Origin: Reticulitermes speratus
Taxonomy: Eukaryota > Arthropoda > Insecta > Blattodea > Rhinotermitidae
Length of the DNA stretch: 64,000 bases
NCBI GenBank assembly: GCA_021186555.1
Contig: JAJKFL010000006.1
Location: forward strand, 6,234,215 to 6,298,214
Direction of reading: 5' to 3'
The notes under the pieces were generated by a model. The model was not told where the DNA came from. It made no database searches and was given only the letters and a program-made list of their open reading frames with translations. Positions 30,647 through 64,000 of the stretch are shown here, in pieces. Position 1 is the stretch's first letter. Every line of letters starts with the position of its first letter. Both the position numbers and the translations under genes were made by a program.

Positions 30647-33600
30647 CAGAATGTTGAAACCATCACTATACCACAAATACAGATGAATAATCTGCACTGT
30701 TTACTGAAACCCTCTGCATTGTGCATATAACGAAGTACTTAAAATCAGGCAACTTTCCATTACTCTCCATACCTTGCACTTTACATATCTTGCTATTATA
30801 CTCAATTATGTCACTGTGGGCAAAATGAACTACATCCCATAAATTAATAGAACTAAAATTCATCTTGAACATCCACCAAAATTTAAGACCCTTGTAACAC
30901 ATACAAGATTTTTGCTTGTCTAGACTGCTGAGTGCTAAAGATAGGCAACAATTTGGAAAATCTGACAGCACTTTTCCAAGTGATACCAGATGAGGTTCAA
31001 AGCTATTCAAGTCTATAAAAATCACATCGATTGGATTGGAATATTCTGCGAATACTGCTTTTTAAGTATTTAAAAACTGAGTGGAGAAGTGATGCATTAT
31101 GTGAGTATATAGCAATGTGGGAACATGGTTCTGATAGGCATTTTATAGTGGTTGCAGTTGAGCCATATTTTGAGAACAAGATGGGTGGGGGGGGCGGTGT
31201 TGTCTGAAGTAAAATTATGGTATGGATGTTGATACTCTCACCATTTACAATATTCAGTCATGCAAATTGAAGTGATCATCAGCATCCATTCAGGGACGTA
31301 TTGTTGGGGGAAGGTGGGGGGTTGTTGGCCAGTGGAGCAGATGCCCCGGGCAGCAAGTCCAAGAGGCAGCGCAATCAATAACGTAAATAGACAAACTTGA
31401 TTTTCTGGCTCAACTAATTTTAAATTATTGAGCCAAATAAAAGGAAGCCGAGTGAATGTTTGTGATTCTTTTAAAGTTCATAATTTTAATTTCGGGGCAA
31501 GCCTTGTGATTACTTGCTGCAAGCACCAAGAAACCTATGTACACCACTGCAGCTATTAACATTTTCACATAAGTCAGTCATCCTGTGACAAACTTCCTCC
31601 TTTACTCTCTGTCCCCCCAGCACCAGCATTCGTCTTATTTCTCATATCCACTTTTCACAACAAACAGTTGCTTCACCATGTCCAAAGACTGAATTCTTCT
31701 GGGATGTAATGCAGTGCCTGTTGTTAAATACTTACTGACAAGTTTTGGACTGCTTGACTGTGAATATGAAGGTACTACAATCATTTGAACCGTCAGAAGC
31801 TACTCACCAAATGACACAGCGTCACATCCCGAAGACTTGAAGCTTCAGCAGCACTGTTGTCAGAACATCAAACCTTTAATTCACCATATCTGTCCATCTC
31901 AATGTAACAATGAAAGAACTACTGAGAGGATTTTTCAGGAAATTTGATAACATTTGTGAGCGCATTGCAATTTTGAATTAAAATCGAACAAAATTAATGG
32001 ATGTGTTACATTAAGATATACATGCATTTCTGCTTGCACCACTGTACCTTGCTAAAAAAAATGTTTCAGTTAAACATTGCGAACAAAAATCAAGCACACA
32101 ATTTACATGTAGTAACCTTTTCCAGAAAGACAGTTTTTGAGAGTTAAAGTGAGCAACCATACCAGAATTGTTAATCCATATGTATGTTTTCTAAGTTTTT
32201 CTTGCAGTTTTCTGACTTGGTTGGTCAACTTTTTTGTCCTTTTGCTTCCCATGGCTCAACATTTAACATATTAATCTTTTACATTGTCAGATTAATCCTT
32301 CATAACCCAAATCCACACCAATCTTTATCAAATTTATCAAATTTTTTTGTGTTGCTTATACTTTTCGTTTTGGTATGTTTTCCCTTCTAGTTTCTTTTTA
32401 ATACTGGGTATTATCTTTTTCTCTGCTGCTTACAGTCCCTTTACATTTCTTAATCCAAACCCAAGTTGCTGTTTTGTGCAAGTAATGTGTGACACCCTAA
32501 GCTCCTTTTCCCAGGACTCTTGCTAAGCAGAAGTGGGAAACTGTTTCTCAATAAGAACCTGTTAAAATCTGTGATGGAACTACTGACAGGTCAGTGCCAC
32601 TTATGGAAACAGGACTGGCTGATAATTTTACTAATGTAGATGTCAATCAGTTTCTGTAGTAAATACCTGAAGTAATTCTTTGCAGACTTATTTGTAACCT
32701 ATTACTTGCCATTTACAAAATGTTTTTCATTTTTTTGGGTCCTTTGTATATGTTTAATTATGTTTCTCTCTACACAACAAATGCCTGAGAATATTTGTGT
32801 CAAATATTGAAAATACAGCTACTGAAGATACCATATTTGGAAAGCATTCACAAAGGCAAAATAATTAATTTTTGTTTTTTGGAAAAAAATTGACAGAGTT
32901 TTGGGAATTGGCCTGAAGTTGAATTACAAAGCAAAAGGTTGTATGATTTTATTGTGAGTCTCTTCTGGGACTCTGGGTACCATCACTTCAGAGCTTCTAG
33001 GCCCAGTGACCAAGGCGCCAGTTAGTAAACTAACACAGTTTTGTTCAGGGTGAAGAATGGGTGATAGGATAAAGGAGGGGGATGCATAGCAGAAGATATT
33101 TGGGCATTGTGAAAGAGTAGTTGTGTGAACACCCACTTAATAACTGAGAGTGTTCGTTTTACAGGCAGGAAGTTACTGGGGCCCGTGGGAAGTGGGGGAG
33201 ATGCCTTGCCTGGTCACAGCTAATAGGAATTAATGGCACATATTGGGAAAAAAATACAAACATATATATATATTACACTATATGCCATTTTCTCCTGATC
33301 CAAATGATGCCCTGATAAGGACTGTTTCTCACAATCCCTATTCACCACTCCTGTGAGCTCAGACGAGGCACTAGCCTATTCTCCTGCTTCTGTGGGTCTG
33401 ATTTACATAACCTATGTACATAACATCAACATTTTACTACCTACTTACTTCAACTCTGATGGTGGGGGCAGCAACTTCCTCCAAAACATCAGCAACACAA
33501 CCCATTGCCATATGGTGCAAAATCCCATAAACAGGACCAACATTAACCCTTCTAACTGGATCCAAATTCTAATATGGATGATGAAATGAGAAGCTGCATA

Positions 33601-33914
33601 TCCACAAATGATGGGTATTTTGTTGATTGTGGTATAGAGGCTATCGAGCTGACTTGAGCCCAAGCTACACATGACAATGTGTTTCAGGTGAAATATGTAC
33701 ATTAAAATGACGCTGTACCTAATTGTGATTCTTGATGTACGTTTATGCCAATAAGAATAATAATGTGAGATAAATTACCCATTATGTATATAATAACAAT
33801 CTATGTTTCTATGTGTTTACTGTAATGGTTAATGAAGAGTTTGAAGTGTAAATGAAATTGCCTGTAATAATACTATTTTCAACTACATAATCTGATGTTT
33901 TCTATTATTATAGT
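30647..33914. other. Intergenic, no gene recognised
   Basis: This AT-rich region holds short open frames without recognisable domains. Small degraded blocks are visible: a G/C-rich patch at about 31290-31370 (GGGAAGGTGGGGGGTTGTTG, GCCCCGGGCAGC) and a fragment near 31795-31870 resembling the GAAAC repeat family. The rest is unassigned. Confidence 0.5.
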
Positions 33915-33924
33915 TAGCTTTGTA

Positions 33925-35184
33925 CAGCTACAGAGACTAGCCTGCCTGGCTATAACGGGGGCGATGAAGACTACCGCAACAGCAGCATTGGAAGTTCTCC
34001 TGGGACTCCCGCCTCTGCACGTGGTAATTGAGGCGGAGGCACAGGCAGGGATATACAGACTCATGTGCAATCAACAGTGGAGACCTAAATCTACTAATTA
34101 TGGTCACGAAAAAAGGCTCGGGACATGGAGCAAGAACCCATCCTTTTAATGGGGACTGATAGAATGATACCGAGATATGAATTTCATAAACCATTCAAGG
34201 TTCACCTTACTAATAGGCATGAATGGAAGAATGGATTTAATCCAGACAATAAAGGAGGCCTGGTATGGTATACAGACGGGTCTAAGACCAATGAGGGCAC
34301 TGGTGCTGGGGTGTATAGATGGAGATCGGGGAGGGGGCATAGCTTCAGCCTTGGGCACCACACAACAGTATTCCAGGCGGAAATATATGCCATTAAGGCA
34401 TGTATAATGGAGAATATAGAAAAGGGCTACAAAGATAGGAACATCTATATTCTCTCAGACAGTCAAGCAGCCATTAAGGCGCTTAATAACTTCCAGATAA
34501 ATTCCAAACTAGTCTGGGACTGCCATCAATCCCTGATGAAACTGGCAGAACATAACAGAGTTCAACTGATATGGGTGCCGGGACATATGGGAATTGACGG
34601 GAATGAAATGGCTGATAAACTAGCTAGACAGTGCTCCTCACGTCCATTTATAGGACCTGAGCCTGCACTGGGCATATCTGCTAAGACTGCCAGGGAGGTG
34701 ATCAGGGGATGGACGAATAGGAAACATACAGAATATTGGCAGTCCATTTATGGACAAAGACAGGCAAGAAACTTTCTTGAAAGACCCTCAACCACAAGAG
34801 CTAGAGAACTACTTAGTTTCAGCAGAAACCAACTAAGGATACTGACAGGGCTGGTAACGGGACACTGTCATTTAAAGGGACACTTGTTTAAACTGGGGCT
34901 GGTAGACAGTCCCGAGTGTGAGAGATGCAAACAGGCATCTGAAACGGCCTTGCATGTCCTGGGTGACGGTGAGGCCTTGGCTGCAATAAGATTCAGACAC
35001 CTGGGGCATCACTTTATGAAACCAGGGGACTTTAAGGACATTTCTGTAAGCAGGTTACTGCACTTTGCTCAAAGTGCGGGGCTGTTAAACAAATGAATAA
35101 AAGGGCTGCACAAAGGATCATATTGGTCGATGTGCATGGGACGCTCTGACGCCCGCCCAACTACTATTCTATTCTATTCTATTC
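33925..35184 (+). mobile_element. 5'-truncated LINE with RNase H domain
   Basis: Flanked by 10-bp direct repeats TAGCTTTGTA (33915-33924 and 35185-35194), with a (TATTC)n tail before the right repeat. One frame (33925-34149) holds the end of a reverse-transcriptase-like region (LACLAITGAMKTTATAALEV, LGLPPLHVVIEAEAQ). A second, overlapping frame to 35096 carries an RNase H domain: YTDGSKT, FQAEIYAI, ILSDSQAAI and WVPGHMGIDGNEMADKLA give the D-E-D-D pattern. A zinc-knuckle-like CERCKQASETALH follows. The frame change near 34140 and the missing 5' part make it inactive. An RNase H domain after the RT points to the I/Loa/R1-related LINEs; the exact clade is open. Confidence 0.88.
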
Positions 35185-35194
35185 TAGCTTTGTA

Positions 35195-36239
35195 GTGAGT
35201 AAGAGGCATGAAATTTTTAAAAATCCTTGAGGGTAAAATCTCTGATTATGAATCTTTTTACTATGAGAGAATGCTGAATATGAAGATAGCTGCTTGAAGC
35301 AAACATTAAGAAGTAGCCAAAATATGCTTCATTCTGTAAATTTGATTTTTCATTGGCCTCTCATACTTCTGCGCATAACGAGTTATTACCCTCCATCATC
35401 CGCTGTCAGTATTTGGCAGTACATATTCTGCGTGGCATTACATCATCTCTATGGCACTCCAGTTGGACTTTGTTTAAAGTATATTTTACTCTTTCCAATA
35501 GTACAGTCAAAACCAACACACAACTTGCAACCCGTGATTAGGCTGCCGGTTTCAGGTCGAAAATCAAACTCCGTACATTTTGGTAAGAGAAAAAACTCCC
35601 CCTTTTTCCAATTGCATATACGCAATGTATGTCAATATATAAAAGTGATGCCTAAGAGAAGTATATGTTAAAATGTAAATATAAAAGATGTAAAATATAA
35701 AAACATATAAGTATGAAAATGTGAGTATAGAAAATATAAAAATGGCGTCAGACCGTAAGATGTGGATGTATGTGCGGCAGCACCAATGTACAAAACCAGT
35801 GTCAATCCTGTACATTACATACTGATCTTCGTGCGACCGGATAAATTGGTCCTTCAGGTAGATCACTTTGTGTACACTTTTCTTGCACTCCTGGTATTTT
35901 CTGTGGTATCCACTCATGTACGGAATTCTAGGTCTATTATCATGACACTCCAATTGGACTTTGTCTATTGTCTGGTTAAAGTGCAACATCCAAGAACGTG
36001 ACACTTTGAAAACTGGGTGCAAAATGGTTGGGAACTTTTCTGAGGGCCCATTAGACAAAGGTAATATTCATCAATAAACCTATGATCATCATCATCATTT
36101 TCATCATAATCATTCTCATGATTGTTAATTGGGGGATGCTTTCCATTTCAGAATCTTTTGTCTTCTTGTCTGCCATCCAAAAATGTAAAGATTAAAATCT
36201 AGAGAACCATAATTTTGCCATTTATTTTGCAGGGTTGTG
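35195..36239. other. Intergenic, no gene recognised
   Basis: No domain was recognised in either strand's open frames. There is an AT-rich ATATAAAA-type tract at about 35630-35745 and (ATC/CAT)n near 36080-36120. Confidence 0.45.
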
Positions 36240-36700
36240 AAATTTGATCCCTTACATTAAGGGAAGAAGATAGAATGAGGGTGTATGAGAGCAGGATCCT
36301 AAGGAAAATATGTAAATAGTCAAGTAACTGGAGGCTGGAGAAACTTTCATAATTAGGAGCTTCATGGTTTGTACTTGCAAAATATTCTTAGGATAATCAA
36401 AACAGGGAGGATGAGACAAACAAGGCATGTGACACACATGGAAGACAGGAGAAAAGCATATAAGATTTTGATAGGAAAGCCTGAAGGAAATGCACCACTT
36501 GGGAGACATAGGTGCGTATATATTATAAGGACGATATTAAAATGGATCTTACAAAAAATAGGATGGGAGGGTGTGGACATCTTTCATGTAGATCTCTTAG
36601 AATAGGGACCAACAGCAATGAAGCTTCAGATTCCACAAAATGTGCGAAATTTCTTAACCAACTGAGCAACAATTAGCTTTTCAAGTACTCTGCTCCACAG
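36240..36700 (+). mobile_element. LINE 3' end (TTAG-tailed family)
   Basis: The plus strand reads a degraded polyprotein C-terminus: RMRQTRHVTHMEDRRKAYKI, GKPEGNAPLGRHRCVYI and WILQKIGWEGVDIF. It then runs into the family's 3' end (CAACTGAGCAAC, CTGCTCCACAGAGTTAATTG). It is more diverged than the copy at 42475. Confidence 0.75.
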
Positions 36701-37892
36701 AGTTAATTGGTTGTAATTATGTTGTTGATAGGAGATTAAAGATAAACTCTTTTACGATTCCAGTCTTTTGGATATGAAGCCATATAGATTGGTATATAGT
36801 CAGTCCAAGCAGAGTCTTGTCCTACCCTGAAGATGGAGACAGCTGGTTCCTTTTGAAATATTCTTACCACTTACCTACTTTACACAGCCTCATAATCCAG
36901 AAGACTGAAATCTTCATTAACACCGCTCTCAGCACCCCAACTATTTCTAATTAAACTTTAAGTCTCCGCCACATAAGATAATAGCAGTGCTTTCGTGAAG
37001 TGCATTGGATTATAATCATACTCAACATATTTTTTAACCTCCTGAAGTTTTATGGTGGTAACTAATCTAGTTACATTTTGTTAGTTTGTTGTGGTTGGTA
37101 GCACACGTCTAAGCATATGAGCACCCCGGTGGAGGTTCAGTGTACCAACATCCTGTTGAAACAACATCCTGTGGCCACAGAAGCAGCGCCTATCTGCATT
37201 ACTGTAGCTGGCAGTTGGTGGCAGTGTTTAGTACCACATAGATGGCAGAATAAGGCACTTTTGCAGGCAAAGTTGTCTGACATGATTAACAACCAGGGTT
37301 CTGCAACAGTATTGCTTACATTGAACCAAGACGAGAGCATTAAGCAATTGCGTTCCTACCGGCTGTGAGATAGTACATGAGGAGTATTTGTACTAAAGGT
37401 ATGTAACACATCAGAATCTTCATGCCATTACCTTGGAGTTGAACTGTTAGGTGTGGTAAGCTGCTCATCATAGTTAAGGTTAAATTGGATTGTGGAACAG
37501 TTTGAGGGATGAAGGTGCCTCCATCAGTGGGCTGGTGAATGTAACATTAACAGTGTGTTAGGTGTCTGTTGGAGTGTAAGGAATAGGTTCCCCCCCCCCC
37601 TCCCATGGCACAACACCCCCCAGTGGCGCAGGGCGTCCTGTCTATCAAGGCTTCATGATCGCACACATACACTTTGAATAGGTCATAGGATTTGAATATT
37701 ATTCATATTCCGTGCATTAAGCATGTTATTCATATAATTCCAAATAAATGCAGGTACACTTAGTTGAAATTATATGTATATGGTTATGGTGCTTGTAAAC
37801 CCAGAAAAAAAGTCCATGTTCTATGTAATGTGGGAAGCTTGTGTACTCGTTGGGCAACTGCTTGCTTTACAAGAAGGCAATGCTGTGGGCTG
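36701..37892. other. Intergenic, no gene recognised
   Basis: An 83-codon open frame at 37117-37368 has no recognisable domain. A fragment at 36825-36920 (CCTGAAGATGGAGACAGC, CTCATAATCCAGAAGACTG) belongs to the GAAAC repeat family. The rest is unassigned. Confidence 0.45.
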
Positions 37893-38155
37893 GATGACCA
37901 AGGAATCATCTATCAATTTCAGGCAGGGGAAAAGTTTTCTCTCATCTTCAAAGCATCCAGACAATCTCTGAGGCCAGCCCAGCTTCCTATTTAGTCTGTG
38001 CTCAAGGCAAAGTGGCTGGGCCAGGAAGCCAACCACTTATCTCTATCTAGTGCCAGGAGAAGAATGTGTGGAGCTGTATGTTCTCCACCTCCATATCCCT
38101 CTATACCCTCACTGTGTAGCGCTTAATGAAACATGGAGACAGTTTTACCTTGTAT
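37893..38155 (+). repeat. SINE family A, diverged
   Basis: The words GGGCTGGATGACCAAGGAAT, CTTCAAAGCATCCAGACA, GCCCAGCTTCCTATT and CTCTATCTAGTGCCAGGAG follow family A order; the head is degraded. Confidence 0.65.
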
Positions 38156-38924
38156 GAAGGAGATTCATGTTAATGAGTTGTATTGTTCACAGTGCAAACT
38201 GCTGTGTGAACAATAGGAGGCAGATTACCATTTAAAATCATGTACTGCTTCACAGGCAACAGTGACATAATGTCATTCCAAGTGATGAAGAATGACCATC
38301 TGGTCATTTTCTGTGCACACTGTTGTCTGAGACTTCAGTGAAGTCAGAATGAACTTGTGTTTTGTATTACAGTTTGTGTTGTTGTTTTGTGTGTTGACTG
38401 TTGTGTAACAGTGGGCAATGCTGCAGCTTTAGTGTGTTAGTGTTGTGTGTAGTGTGAAGAAAATATCACCATCAGAAATGAAGTTTTTTATTCATGTAAT
38501 CATAGTTATGAAATGTGTTCATATGCTGACAGTTGTGTATATTGGAGGCAGTTGTTTTACTTCGAGAATGTTCAACATTGTAAGTAGTTTTGAGTGTGTG
38601 ATTGTCTTTGTGACATCAGTTTAACAGAACTTTGAAATTCATAGTATGTGGTCCTGACCCTAAAATGTGTATTTATACTGATAATGTTTGTAACCAGGAA
38701 GTGTTCCAAATCAAGTTTCCTGTTTTATGAAGAGGCAAAATATGAGAAAAGTGCTCACAGTTTGTGGAAAAAGAATGTTTTATTAAATTCTGTGTCTTTA
38801 AAAAACATACTGCACTTCCCGTAATTCAGTTTTCCAAACGTAACATTTCCATCTACGCTTCACTTGTTCTTTTTATTATTTTGCACAGGATTTGAGGTGC
38901 TCACAGTGGTGAGAATGTATGATG

Positions 38925-39075
38925 CAGTCTGGGTTAGGACACCATGTAGTCTGGATTTGGAGGAGAATTCCAGGTCTGTCTTCACAGGTAGTCAGAAGAT
39001 GGAGGCGGTATGTCCTGACCGAAACCTCGGTACCCACCAGTCAGACTACAGATTCCCATAACTCGGAAGACTGTA
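38925..39075. repeat. GAAAC-family inverted repeat, diverged
   Basis: CACCATGTAGTCTGGATTTG, then CAGAAGATGGAGGCGGTATG, CCGAAACCTCGGTACCCACC and AGTCAGACTACAG. It has the family hairpin GAAGATGGAGGC...CCGAAAC and an outer inverted pair (GTAGTCTG / CAGACTAC). Confidence 0.6.
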
Positions 39076-39399
39076 ATTATGAATCTCAACATTCTGCATT
39101 TTCCCTGCATTGTATGACTAATACAAAACAACTGAATACATTAGGCAATAAGTATACTTTATTATTTTACATTATATTTGGATGTGAGCAGAAATATGTC
39201 GGAGAATATATAATTTAAAATAATATTTCCTAATAAGTGTATTTAGTTGGTTTGTAATAATTTCGAAGTTCACAATTTTTTTAGTGCCCTTGTGAAAGGC
39301 AAGGGGAGGGCAAAGGAGAGAATATGGCAAGGCAGGATTCTGCTTTGCCGATGTCATGCTACATAGTTTCACAAGTTACCATCAGGACCATGCTTTACC
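39076..39399. other. Intergenic upstream of Kap3
   Basis: Nothing recognised apart from short AT-rich sequence. Confidence 0.4.
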
Positions 39400-39895
39400 T
39401 ACAGTCAGTGAGCCACATCGGCCACTGTAACGCATGAAGGCGCCGCGCATGGCGGTGTAGTTTTACGTTTCCACGGAGTTTCCAATCTGTGCATATGAAC
39501 CTTCACTCGTGGAAACCGTTCGAGAATTCGGTGTTGAGGCAAGCTGTGTGGCTCGATTTGGGAAACCCATGCTGTATTGAATATTACGCTGTGTGGTATT
39601 GTGCAGCATATTATGGAGTAAACCGGTCATATAACACACACGTGAGATGATTACGTAAAATGTCGTACCTTTATTTTAGGTTTTGGATTCCACAATAATT
39701 TACCACGAAAAGCACTTTAAACTAGTGTAACCAGCTTATCTGTCGCATCTAATCGTGGTCAATCACTTGTCAGTGATCATTGGTTGGATCACAGAGTATC
39801 TAGTGGTTGGATACCGTGTGTGCAGTAAATAGGCGATAATGTCTTAGATAATACAACCACTTATCGGAATTCACGTGTAGTATAATGCAACAAAT
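39400..39895 (+). promoter_or_regulatory. Probable Kap3 promoter and 5' untranslated region
   Basis: This is the sequence upstream of the Kap3 start codon. A CpG-containing patch (AAGGCGCCGCGCATGGCGG, about 39437-39455) stands out from the AT-rich surroundings. No clear TATA box or initiator was fixed, so the transcription start is unknown. An in-frame TAG at 39878-39880 bounds the coding frame on its 5' side. Confidence 0.45.

Positions 39896-64000
<24,105 letters not shown>

Noticed and set aside
35564-36058. 164-codon minus-strand open frame
   Set aside because: Low-complexity Tyr/Ile-rich end and no recognised domain. I considered a repeat-derived fragment but could not support it.
37117-37368. 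83-codon open frame as a small gene between the two host genes
   Set aside because: No recognisable domain or codon signal, in a region with scattered repeat remnants; random open frames of this length are expected.

Overview
This is a stretch of animal nuclear genome, most likely from an insect and possibly from a polyneopteran such as a cockroach or termite. The evidence is two plus-strand, intron-split genes whose exons join in phase, set in DNA crowded with SINEs, 5'-truncated LINEs, mariner/pogo/hAT/MULE-type DNA elements and long tandem arrays. The species is inference. The gene assignments rest on recognisable protein sequence and matching splice phases. No bacterial features, rRNA genes or CRISPR arrays are present.

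Layout. (1) 1-14.6 kb is intergenic and repeat-dominated: a broken mariner transposase end, a 1.2 kb array of 49-bp units, and a 4.4 kb MULE-like element (4843-9289). The MULE has subterminal GGCGGAC arrays, an 8-bp target duplication and a broken FLYWCH/MULE transposase. That transposase is itself split by a 1045-bp near-perfect palindrome with its own 12-bp target duplication. SINEs, further inverted repeat dimers and a 32-bp-unit array follow. (2) 14.6-29.8 kb holds the 3' part of a synaptotagmin gene (seven exons, closest in my judgement to the Syt12 class): a linker, then C2A and C2B with several calcium-binding aspartates lost. Its introns carry a 23-bp satellite, a 49-bp minisatellite and several miniature transposons. 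(3) 29.8-39.4 kb is intergenic, with one truncated mariner-like element, a 5'-truncated RNase H LINE and SINE/LINE remnants. (4) 39.9 kb to the right edge is Kap3, the kinesin-2 accessory subunit: 14 exons and 759 codons in phase. The last exons lie beyond the window. Its introns hold an internally deleted mariner, a nested SINE/LINE pair and two pogo-like elements in opposite orientation.

The two host genes act in unrelated steps of membrane and cargo traffic: a synaptotagmin in vesicle fusion or trafficking, and KAP3 linking the kinesin-2 motor to cargo in axons and cilia. Nothing in the sequence suggests they are co-regulated. The most unusual material is the set of palindromic or inverted-dimer repeats. 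They recur across the window and share a hairpin followed by GAAAC that resembles a degenerate hammerhead ribozyme core. I read them, tentatively, as remnants of a Penelope-like or related retroelement.
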